Shown here in pieces: positions 45,404 to 52,276 of a stretch of DNA of 52,276 nt (position 1 is its first letter; each line of letters begins with the position of its first letter). Location of the stretch: assembly GCA_031268095.1 (NCBI GenBank), contig JAIRXU010000049.1:1-52276 (forward strand), given 5' to 3'. The position numbers and the translations under genes were made by a program. The notes beneath the pieces were generated by a model. The model was not told where the DNA came from. It did not search any database and was given only the letters and a program-made list of their open reading frames with translations. The DNA is from Oscillospiraceae bacterium (GTDB lineage: Bacteria > Bacillota > Clostridia > Oscillospirales > Acutalibacteraceae).

Positions 45404-47050
45404 ATGGCCGCTGTCAAACAAAAAGAGAAGGATGCGGCCCGGAAACCGAAAGGGCAGGCGCTGCCCCGGGCGAAAACCCCCGAGGAAGCGGGGATTTCGT
45501 CGCTGCGGCTGGCGGACTGGATCCGGGATTTGCTGCAATCGAATATTGAAGTCCATAGCCTGATGGTGCTCCGGGGCGGGAAAGTGGCGTTCGAGGCCTT
45601 CCGCGCCCCCTTTACGCCGAAGACGCCCCACATGCTTTTTTCTGTCAGCAAGGCTGTGACGTCCACCGCCGTTGGTCTTGCCGCCGCGGAAGGGCTGCTG
45701 ACGCTGGAAGACCGGGTGATCGATTTGCTCCCGGCCTATGCGCCCGAAACGCCGGACGAAACCCTGGAGAAACTGACGGTGCGGCATCTGCTGACCATGA
45801 CCGCCGGGAAACAAATGAGCATGACGGCGGACAAGAGTAAAAATCGCTGGGCGGAGGATTTCTTCGAGGGAAAATGGGAATATGCCCCCGGAGAGGGCTG
45901 GAGCTACACCAACGAGAATATCTATATGCTCAGCCTGATTCTTCGGCGGCTGACGGGCCAGAGCATGGTGGACTACCTCATGCCCCGGCTGTTTGAGCCG
46001 CTGGGGATCGCGCGCCCAACATGGGAGACCGACGGCGGCGGGGTTGAGGCCGGCGGCTGGGGATTGTCCATGACGACGGAGGACTTCGCCAAATATATGC
46101 TGCTCTATCAGCAGAAAGGCATGTGGCAGGGGCAGCGGATCCTGCCGGCGGAGTGGGTGGAGGCCTCCACCACCTGGCAGGCGGATAACCACAAAAGCGA
46201 GGAAGACGGCAACAGCGGCTACGGCTATTGCTTCTGGCTCAACGAATTGCCGAATTCCTACCGGGCCGATGGATTCTTTTCCCAGCTGGGATATGTCTAC
46301 GGCGATGATGACGCCGTGGTGGTTATCAACGCCGCCGAGCCGATGAGTCACAAGGTGAAGGAGTGCTTCGCCCGGCATTTCCCCGGGATTTTCATAGAGC
46401 CGGGCAGCGAGCCGCCGGTGGCCGAGGTCTTCCGGCAAAGCCGTCTAACCCTGCCCGCGCTGCCGGAACTTTACGAGACGCCCCGCAGCAAGATGATCGA
46501 GCACCGGATTGAAGGCCGGCTGATCGCGTTTTCCCAGCGCTCCCAGTTCGTCAACGACGTCTTCGGTTACCCCGTCAGCGTGATGCCCCTGGCAGTATTT
46601 TACATGTCTGCCAACAAAGCGGGGCATATCAATTTCGTCCGCTTCCGTTTCCAGGCGGATACCTGCAAATTCAGCTGGAGCGAGGGCGCCGAGCGCAACA
46701 CGGTCCTGTGCGGCATGGACGGCAAAGCCCGCCAGTGCAAGATCCGGCTGGGCGGTGTGGATTTTGTCGTGGCCTGCACAGCGGCGTGGGAGGGCGGTTC
46801 TAAACTGCATGTCTGGATCCGTCCTATGGGGCACGTAGCGCAGCGCCGGCTGGTCTTTACCTTCGGGAGCGACACGGTGCGGATGCTTCCCCGCAGCAGC
46901 CCCAGCCTTGCCGCCGTTGCGCAGTATATCAGCGGCAACGCATCCAATCTCTTCCACAACCCGCTGGTGATCCGGTTGGCCGAGGTGTCGATGTCCAAGG
47001 TTGCGCTGGTGGCCGAACCGTTGCATTTTGGATATTTTTTAACGAAATAG
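45404..47050 (+). CDS. Class C beta-lactamase-fold serine hydrolase
   Basis: A 548-residue protein. The SxxK motif is SVSK (Ser80-Lys83) and the YxN motif is YTN (168-170), as in class C beta-lactamase-related esterases and DD-peptidases. The catalytic domain spans about residues 20-330; the rest is a beta-rich C-terminal domain (GRLIAFSQRSQFVNDVFGYP, VVACTAAWEGGSKLHVWIRP). No signal peptide is visible, so it may be cytoplasmic and an esterase or D-amino-acid hydrolase rather than an antibiotic-resistance enzyme. Ribosome site AAAGGAG. Hairpin at 47061 ends it. Confidence 0.82.
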   Translation: MAAVKQKEKDAARKPKGQALPRAKTPEEAGISSLRLADWIRDLLQSNIEVHSLMVLRGGKVAFEAFRAPFTPKTPHMLFSVSKAVTSTAVGLAAAEGLLTLEDRVIDLLPAYAPETPDETLEKLTVRHLLTMTAGKQMSMTADKSKNRWAEDFFEGKWEYAPGEGWSYTNENIYMLSLILRRLTGQSMVDYLMPRLFEPLGIARPTWETDGGGVEAGGWGLSMTTEDFAKYMLLYQQKGMWQGQRILPAEWVEASTTWQADNHKSEEDGNSGYGYCFWLNELPNSYRADGFFSQLGYVYGDDDAVVVINAAEPMSHKVKECFARHFPGIFIEPGSEPPVAEVFRQSRLTLPALPELYETPRSKMIEHRIEGRLIAFSQRSQFVNDVFGYPVSVMPLAVFYMSANKAGHINFVRFRFQADTCKFSWSEGAERNTVLCGMDGKARQCKIRLGGVDFVVACTAAWEGGSKLHVWIRPMGHVAQRRLVFTFGSDTVRMLPRSSPSLAAVAQYISGNASNLFHNPLVIRLAEVSMSKVALVAEPLHFGYFLTK

Positions 47051-47060
47051 AACAATGGGA

Positions 47061-47093
47061 AAGGTCCTGCCGGGCGGCTGGCAGGGCCTTTTT
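47061..47093 (+). terminator. Terminator after the serine hydrolase gene
   Basis: AAGGTCCTGCC and GGCAGGGCCTT (one wobble) form an 11-base-pair stem, followed by TTT. It separates the hydrolase from the convergent fibronectin-III gene. Confidence 0.8.
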
Positions 47094-47120
47094 CGATTTG
47101 AACCAAAATATCCTGTGCTG

Positions 47121-48446
47121 CTACCGTCTTCCGCCGTTCCCCCAGCCCTGCCGCAATCCCGGCAGGGAAAAATGGGGCAGAGAAAACAGTTGCCGCTCCG
47201 GATAGCTCTGCCGGTCAGCGGGCCCGCTGGGGTTCGCGTAGTTCTGCTGTTCCGCGTAAACCGGCGGGGCGGGCGGCGCGCTCTGCTCCGGCGCGGGGCG
47301 CTGCTGGCGGGCCGGAGCAGTTTGGGCCCAAACCATCCGGGAAGGTTCGCTGACCCCGCTGTCATGGTAGGACTGGACCCGGTAGTCGTAACGGGTGCCG
47401 GGGGCGGCGTCGGTGTGCAGGCACCAGGGCTCCTTTGTGCAGGTCAGCAGGCGGAATTCCTCCTCGCCGTAGGGCCGGACGCTGACGGCGTAGGCGGCGG
47501 CGCCGTTGGCCCGCGCCCAGTGCAGTTCTACCGTCCAAGGTCCTCGCAGAGAGGCCCGCAGCCGTTCGGGGGGGTCCGGGGGCGGGGGCGGATCAAAGGC
47601 GCTGACCTGGGCGTACGCGCTGGCCGCGCCGGTCACGCCGCCGCAGAATGCCTGAACGAAATAATAATAGCTGCCGCCCGCCTCGGGGACGGTATCCAAG
47701 TACGTTGCCTCCCTCGTTTCCGCCAGCAGACCGTAACTGCACCAGGGCGTCACGCTGCGGTAAATGCGGTAGCCCTCGGCTTCTTCCAGAGAACTCCAAT
47801 TCAGTTCCACCCGCGTCGCTCCGCGGGAAGCGGCCCGCAAATTGCTGACCGCCGGAAGGGATGCCGCAGGCGGCGGAGAGATGCTTTTCGGTTGCGGCTG
47901 TTCCGGCTGGGGCTGGGCTTCTGCCGCGCACGGCGCAGGCGCTGGAGCGCCAACCGGTTCTTCCGGTTCCGGAGGCTCCGGCGCGGGATGAAACAGAATC
48001 TCGTCCGGCAGCGGTTTTTCCGGTTCCGCAGGCTCTTCCAACGCCGGGAGAAGGTCGGGCGCCGCCGTTTCCACTGCCAGCGCCTCCGTCGGAGAGCCTA
48101 CGGATTGCCGGGTATAAGCCCGCAGGCGGTAGCGGTACTGTCCGGCGGGCAGGCCTTCGTCTATGTACCACGCGGCGGGGATATCCGCAATCGGCACGTC
48201 GTTGCGTTCCAAGAGGTAGCCTTCCGCGCCGGGAGAGGCGGACCATTGCAGCGTGATTTCCCCGGGACGGAAGCTGCGCCCCAGGAAGGCGCCGGGGGGC
48301 GCCAGACCGGCGGGTGGCTCCGGCGCAGCGGATGCGGGGGGGGGCGGTTCAGCGGGCTCAGCCGGTTCCGGCTGAAAAAGCTGTTCCGGCGTAACGGGGG
48401 ACGGCGCAGTCGGCGTCTCCCAAGGGTAAGCGGCACGGGTTTCCAT
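47121..48446 (-). CDS. Three-domain fibronectin-III protein with Pro/Glu linkers
   Basis: A 441-residue protein. Three fibronectin type III domains (roughly residues 55-130, 205-290, 300-385) share the pattern ITLQWSASPGAEGYLLER, VELNWSSLEEAEGYRIYRS, VELHWARANGAAAYAVSV. Linkers are proline and glutamate-rich. No signal peptide or anchor is visible, although such domains usually belong to secreted proteins. Function is unknown; protein binding is the usual role. The ATG at 48446 follows GGGAGGAT. The C-terminus ends in Gln/Tyr/Pro/Ser-rich sequence and GGRR. Confidence 0.75.
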   Translation of the reverse strand: METRAAYPWETPTAPSPVTPEQLFQPEPAEPAEPPPPASAAPEPPAGLAPPGAFLGRSFRPGEITLQWSASPGAEGYLLERNDVPIADIPAAWYIDEGLPAGQYRYRLRAYTRQSVGSPTEALAVETAAPDLLPALEEPAEPEKPLPDEILFHPAPEPPEPEEPVGAPAPAPCAAEAQPQPEQPQPKSISPPPAASLPAVSNLRAASRGATRVELNWSSLEEAEGYRIYRSVTPWCSYGLLAETREATYLDTVPEAGGSYYYFVQAFCGGVTGAASAYAQVSAFDPPPPPDPPERLRASLRGPWTVELHWARANGAAAYAVSVRPYGEEEFRLLTCTKEPWCLHTDAAPGTRYDYRVQSYHDSGVSEPSRMVWAQTAPARQQRPAPEQSAPPAPPVYAEQQNYANPSGPADRQSYPERQLFSLPHFSLPGLRQGWGNGGRR

Positions 48447-48540
48447 GCGGTATCCTCCCATCTGGCTCCATCTTTTTCATAAATATTATATGGCGCAGTT
48501 AGAAATTTTGTTACTTTTTCATTTTTCATGGAATTTCTTC

Positions 48541-48569
48541 TTGACTTCTCATCATATTTGTATTATACT
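48541..48569 (+). promoter_or_regulatory. Sigma-A promoter for the lipoprotein gene
   Basis: TTGACT, 17 bases, TATACT, about 50 bases before the ATG at 48623. Confidence 0.8.
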
Positions 48570-48622
48570 CAAAAGGTATGGAATACGTTCCGTGTCAAAC
48601 GATCAAAGGAGATGTGTACAGT

Positions 48623-49576
48623 ATGAAACACTGGGGAAGGAAATGCTTGGCGGCCATTCTGGCGGGATTGATGCTGACGGCGCTGCTGTCGGCCTGTACG
48701 CCGAAGGACCAGCCAACCGGCAATTCTGAAGCATCCCAAACCGACGCAGCGTCAATCCCGGAAGATACCATTCCAACGGACCCGACGGAACCGAGCGGTG
48801 AGGCGGAGCCGACCGCATCCGTCCCGTCAAGCGATGTCGATCCTTCGGCGACGGAACCCAGTGCATCCGTCCCGGTCACCGGCAGCAGCCCCGCCGCCAC
48901 CGGTACGGGGACCACCGCTGGAGTGACCGTTGCACCGACCACCCAGCCGGTTACCCCCAAGACAAAAGAAGAAATTATTAACTACTTCAACAAGGCGATG
49001 CAGCAGGTGAAGAAGGCGAAGCCGGGCTACACCGAACAGGCGCGCACCGTGATTGACGACAAAAAAGTCAGTTCGACCAACGGTTTCCTGAATACGGTTG
49101 GCCCGCCGATCATCAATATGGCCAAGGGCGCTTGGTCCAATTGGAGCGACCCGGATACCCACGCCAAAGGCAGCGACCACAACGGCGTACGGCCCAAGCA
49201 AGACCTCCAGTCGGCGTGGGTTAAGAGCGCCACCTGCACCGTCAGCGGCAATACGTATAAGATTCACATCACGTTGGTTGACGAGCGTGTGCCGAAGTTG
49301 CCCGAAGATGAAAACTCCACCATGCACGGTAAAGTGCTGATGTGCCACACCAAGGGTGAAATCGCGGACGGCGCGGCCAAGTTGGGCGTAAACATCCAAA
49401 AATTCGACGCCCTTTATAGCGGTAGCTACATTGACTGCACGGTGGATAAAACCACCGGCGCCATCAAGCAGATGAATACCTATGTCAATTGCCAGGTCGA
49501 TTTGGAAGCCAAGTTCGGCTTCACCTTGCCGGCTTCCCTGCCGCTGGGCAGCGAAAAAATGTATAAGTTTGGTTAA
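48623..49576 (+). CDS. Lipoprotein with Thr/Ser/Pro linker and unknown C-terminal domain
   Basis: A 317-residue lipoprotein. Signal segment ends ALLSAC (Cys25). Residues about 26-120 are a Thr/Ser/Pro/Glu-rich spacer typical of cell-wall-crossing lipoproteins. The C-terminal domain (about 120-317) starts TKEEIINYFNKAMQQVKKAKPGYT and contains WSNWSDPDTHAKGSDHNG and CTVDKTTGAIKQMNTYVNC. I do not recognise a named family; similar lipoproteins are common in Clostridia. The start follows AAAGGAG at suitable spacing. A hairpin terminator follows, so it is a single-gene unit. Confidence 0.8.
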   Translation: MKHWGRKCLAAILAGLMLTALLSACTPKDQPTGNSEASQTDAASIPEDTIPTDPTEPSGEAEPTASVPSSDVDPSATEPSASVPVTGSSPAATGTGTTAGVTVAPTTQPVTPKTKEEIINYFNKAMQQVKKAKPGYTEQARTVIDDKKVSSTNGFLNTVGPPIINMAKGAWSNWSDPDTHAKGSDHNGVRPKQDLQSAWVKSATCTVSGNTYKIHITLVDERVPKLPEDENSTMHGKVLMCHTKGEIADGAAKLGVNIQKFDALYSGSYIDCTVDKTTGAIKQMNTYVNCQVDLEAKFGFTLPASLPLGSEKMYKFG

Positions 49577-49598
49577 TCCTTGGTCTCCCGCACAAATC

Positions 49599-49633
49599 CG
49601 CGCCGCCGACCCGTTCGGTGGCGCGTTTTCCTT
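49599..49633 (+). terminator. Terminator after the lipoprotein gene
   Basis: CGCGCCGCCGA and TCGGTGGCGCG form an 11-base-pair stem with one wobble, then TTTTCCTTT. Confidence 0.8.
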
Positions 49634-49680
49634 TCCCGCCATATATTGGATGATGGAACCGTAGAGGAGGGGGAAGGATT

Positions 49681-50508
49681 TTGACGTATTGGTATATGGC
49701 GCTGGCGGCGTCGCTGGGCACTTGGCTGGTCACCGCGCTGGGCGCGGCGGTGGTGATTTTTTTTCGCAACCCGCCCCGGGGCGCGCTGAACATGATGCTG
49801 GGGTTTTCCGCCGGGGTGATGCTGGCGGCCAGCGTTTGGTCGCTGCTGCTGCCGTCCATGGAGCAGGCGCGGGCACTGCTGCGGGTTCCGGCCTGGCTGG
49901 TGGCGGGGCTGGGACTGCTGGCTGGGGCGGGCTTCCTCTGGGGAACCGACAAACTGATCGCCGCCTGCGCCGGGGCCAACGCTTCCCGCCAAGCAAAGAG
50001 AGGGAAACCGGCCGAAAAGAAAGGCGCGCGCGGCCGCGCCTGGCTGCTGATTTTTTCCATCACGCTGCACAACATTCCGGAAGGGCTGGCGGTCGGCGTC
50101 GCCTTCGGGGGGCTGGCGGCCCTGGCGGGCGGCGCGTCCCCGGAAGCGCTGATGGGTGCGGTGTCGGTGTCAGTGGGCATAGGAATCCAGGATTTTCCGG
50201 AGGGCGCGGCGGTGTCGCTTCCCCTGCGGCAGGGAGGGATGAACCGGGGCCGGGCGTTTTTCTGGGGCCAGGCGTCGGGGCTTGTGGAACCCATAGCGGC
50301 GATGGTTGGCGCGGCGCTGGCCATGGGGGTGCGGCAGTTGCTGCCTTGGCTGCTGGCCTTCTCCGCCGGGGCGATGATCCTCGTATGTACCCATGAACTG
50401 ATTCCCGCGTCCCATGAGGGCGATGGGGAGGTCCTTTCCTATGCGCCAACCATTGGCCTGATTCTCGGCTTCGTGCTGATGATGGGGCTGGATGTGGCGC
50501 TGGGATGA
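49681..50508 (+). CDS. ZIP-family divalent metal transporter
   Basis: A 275-residue membrane protein with about eight segments. Metal-site motifs are SITLHNIPEGLAVGV (helix 4) and GIGIQDFPEGAAVSL (helix 5), as in ZIP zinc/iron transporters of the ZupT/gufA type. A charged loop (ASRQAKRGKPAEKKGARGR) lies between helices 3 and 4. The TTG start at 49681 follows GAGGGGGAAGG; no ATG is close. Metal specificity and direction cannot be told. No Zur/Fur box was noticed upstream. Confidence 0.88.
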   Translation: MTYWYMALAASLGTWLVTALGAAVVIFFRNPPRGALNMMLGFSAGVMLAASVWSLLLPSMEQARALLRVPAWLVAGLGLLAGAGFLWGTDKLIAACAGANASRQAKRGKPAEKKGARGRAWLLIFSITLHNIPEGLAVGVAFGGLAALAGGASPEALMGAVSVSVGIGIQDFPEGAAVSLPLRQGGMNRGRAFFWGQASGLVEPIAAMVGAALAMGVRQLLPWLLAFSAGAMILVCTHELIPASHEGDGEVLSYAPTIGLILGFVLMMGLDVALG

Positions 50509-50559
50509 GGCGGTTTGCGGCGGCAGGTATGAACAGTTTGTAACAAATCTCCGGGCCCC

Positions 50560-50588
50560 TTGATTTCTTTTAGGAACAGGTGTATAAT
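50560..50588 (+). promoter_or_regulatory. Sigma-A promoter for the aminotransferase gene
   Basis: TTGATT, 17 bases, TATAAT, about 70 bases before the start codon. Confidence 0.8.
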
Positions 50589-50658
50589 TTTAACAGCACA
50601 AAGGTGAATCGCGGTTCACCGAAAACCTGTTTTCTGAAGAAAAAAAGGAGGAATCCCC

Positions 50659-52143
50659 ATGGACACTCGTTTTGCCATCCAAAATTACCACGACGCGCAG
50701 GAAGTTACCCGCCAGCTGGACGAACTGATCCGCAAGCCAATCTATTCCATCCGTCCCGAGAAGCTCCAGGCGTACGAAGAGGAGTATTACGAAAAAAAAT
50801 GCCAAAAATCCAAGTCCATGATCAAGGAAGCCCGGGAGATCATTCCCGGCGGCGTCCAGCATAATTTGGCGTTCAACTATCCCTTCCCGCTGGTCTTCAC
50901 CAAGGCGCAGGATGCTTTCCTTTGGGATGCCGACGGCAACCAGTACCTGGATTTCCTCCAGGCAGGCGGACCGACGGTGCTGGGCTCCAATCCCCCCGCC
51001 GTGCGCGCGCAGGTGAAAGAGCTGCTGGATTCCTGCGGGCCGTCCACGGGACTGTTCCATGAGTTCGAATACAAACTGGCCAAGAAAATCGCCGATTCCG
51101 TGCCGACAGTGGACATGTTCCGCATGCTCAATTCGGGCTCCGAAAGCTGCATGGCGGCCTGCCGGGTGGCGCGGCTGGCGACGAAACACAAGAACATCGT
51201 CAAGATGGGCGGGGCCTACCATGGCTGGAGCGACGCGCTGGCCTACGGCATCCGTGTGCCTGGCAGCAAATTCACCCAGGCCAACGGTGTGCCGCTGTAC
51301 ATGTTCCGTCACACGCAGGAATTTTTCCCCAACGACCTTGCGTCTTTGGAGCGCATCCTGTTCCGCAACCGCTTTGACGGCGGCACGGCGGCGGTCTTCA
51401 TTGAGCCCGTCGGCCCGGAAAGTGGCACCCGGCCGCTGGACTATGACTTCAACCAGGGCGTCGAGCGGCTGTGCCGGAAATACGGCGCGCTGCTGATCTT
51501 CGACGAGGTGGTCACCGGATTCCGCATCGGCATGGCGGGAGCCCAGGGCTTCTTCGGCGTCTCGCCCGACCTGACGATTTTTGGCAAGGTCGTCGCGGGC
51601 GGCTATCCCGGCGCGGGCGGTGTCGGCGGCAAGAAGGAATACATGAAGTACCTCGGCGCGGGGCTCGACGGCTCTCACAAGGTCAAGAAGGCCCTCATCG
51701 GCGGAACCATGGCGGCTACGCCCCTCAGTTGCGTCGCGGGTTACTATACCCTGGAGGAGATTGACCGGACCAACGCCTGCCAGAAAGCCGGAGAGATGGG
51801 CGACCTGCTGACGAAGGGCCTCCAAGAGCTGGTCAAGAAGCACGACCTGCCCTTCGTCGTTTTCAATCAGGGCAGCATCTGCCACCTCGACAACGCCGGG
51901 ACCATGCACTATGCCATCAACTGGACGAAGCCTTGGGAAATTCCTTCCGTGCTCAAGGCCACCAACGTGCGCAAAAAGGAAATGGAGCACATGGGCGCGG
52001 CCTACATGGCCGAAGGCGTCGTCACCCTCGCCGGCAGCCGGCTCTATACTTCCGCCGCCTATACCCCCGAATTGATTCAGGACGCCCTGGACCGTTTCGA
52101 TAAGGTGTTCGCCAACTGCGCGAAGGTGCAGACAGGAGAGTAA
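50659..52143 (+). CDS. Class III PLP aminotransferase, GSA-aminomutase-like
   Basis: A 494-residue PLP enzyme of class III. Conserved segments: EIIPGGVQHNLAF, DADGNQYLDFLQAGGPTVLG, MLNSGSESCMAACRVARLAT, GAYHGWSDAL, IFDEVVTGFRIGMAGAQ and FGKVVAGGYPGAG with the PLP Lys, GGTMAATPLSC. This pattern is close to glutamate-1-semialdehyde 2,1-aminomutase (HemL) and its relatives, but there is an extra N-terminal stretch of about 60 residues and no heme gene nearby, so a different amino-transfer or mutase role is likely. Start follows AAAAGGAGG. Confidence 0.8.
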   Translation: MDTRFAIQNYHDAQEVTRQLDELIRKPIYSIRPEKLQAYEEEYYEKKCQKSKSMIKEAREIIPGGVQHNLAFNYPFPLVFTKAQDAFLWDADGNQYLDFLQAGGPTVLGSNPPAVRAQVKELLDSCGPSTGLFHEFEYKLAKKIADSVPTVDMFRMLNSGSESCMAACRVARLATKHKNIVKMGGAYHGWSDALAYGIRVPGSKFTQANGVPLYMFRHTQEFFPNDLASLERILFRNRFDGGTAAVFIEPVGPESGTRPLDYDFNQGVERLCRKYGALLIFDEVVTGFRIGMAGAQGFFGVSPDLTIFGKVVAGGYPGAGGVGGKKEYMKYLGAGLDGSHKVKKALIGGTMAATPLSCVAGYYTLEEIDRTNACQKAGEMGDLLTKGLQELVKKHDLPFVVFNQGSICHLDNAGTMHYAINWTKPWEIPSVLKATNVRKKEMEHMGAAYMAEGVVTLAGSRLYTSAAYTPELIQDALDRFDKVFANCAKVQTGE

Positions 52144-52276
52144 GAACCTTAGAAAAATAATCCTCATTTGCCGAGTGTTGCTCTTCGAGCGGAAAACCCC
52201 TTATTTCAAGCCATTCCTAGTAGTATTTTGTTCAAATCGCGATTTTTTATGGTCAGCTTAGTAACATGTACAACCC
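52144..52276. other. AT-rich window end, possible IS end
   Basis: No complete gene. It begins TAAGAACCTTAG, sharing AGAACCT with the IS end sequence near base 115. An ATG at 52249 opens a frame to the window edge, too short to name. If the window is one assembly contig, both ends may lie in copies of the same repeated element; this is speculation. Confidence 0.3.

Noticed and set aside
45404-47050. Beta-lactam resistance determinant
   Set aside because: It has class C fold motifs, but no export signal and a long unrelated C-terminal domain; a general serine hydrolase is the safer call.

Overview
The window looks like chromosomal core sequence from a high-GC, low-GC-promoter Firmicute, most likely an Oscillospiraceae-type anaerobic Clostridium. 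Reasons: pyruvate formate-lyase and acetate kinase fermentation genes, a perfect HrcA/CIRCE operator before groES-groEL, Firmicutes-type LexA, a YmfF/YmfH M16 peptidase pair, a one-piece tmRNA, strong AGGAGG ribosome sites, and sigma-A promoters with 17-bp spacers. Genes are mostly housekeeping, on both strands, with few mobile elements. The left edge lies in the C-terminus of an IS5-like transposase, which has cut off a second copy of a DUF6056-like membrane protein.

Layout. 1-1.8 kb: IS remnant and tandem membrane-protein genes. 2.1-6 kb: APH-like kinase, pflB, methyltransferase. 6.1-10.2 kb: ssrA (tmRNA), a Phe-rich leader peptide, an attenuator-like terminator, pheS and pheT. 10.3-13.2 kb (minus): asd-dapA-dapB, the diaminopimelate/lysine branch. 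13.4-14.4 kb: queA. 14.5-20.7 kb (minus): a very large cell-wall amidase, a GHL10 lipoprotein, and a DUF4956/VTC-domain pair. 20.9-24.8 kb: nnrD, a lipoprotein, a HAD phosphatase, and an ECF-like sigma factor with a long C-terminal extension. 24.9-28.3 kb: ackA, groES, groEL. 28.4-36.7 kb (minus): an operon of a 1581-residue GH38 alpha-mannosidase, a GPH-family sugar symporter and a secreted neutral-ceramidase-like hydrolase. 37-44.7 kb: ymfF, ymfH, lgt, folD, a PspC protein, murL and murD2. 44.7-52.1 kb: lexA, a beta-lactamase-fold hydrolase, a fibronectin-III protein, a lipoprotein, a ZIP transporter and a GSA-aminomutase-like aminotransferase.

The strongest candidates for something not generally described are: (1) the ssrA-leader peptide-pheST arrangement, where a Phe-codon-rich leader and hairpin replace the T-box expected in Firmicutes and no terminator is visible between tmRNA and the leader; (2) the catabolic GH38/GPH/ceramidase-like operon; (3) the sigma factor fused to a winged-helix-like and unknown domain. 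MurD2-MurL, an alternative route to D-Glu in peptidoglycan, is known but rarely discussed in this group. All functional assignments rest on motifs read by eye; no database search was run.
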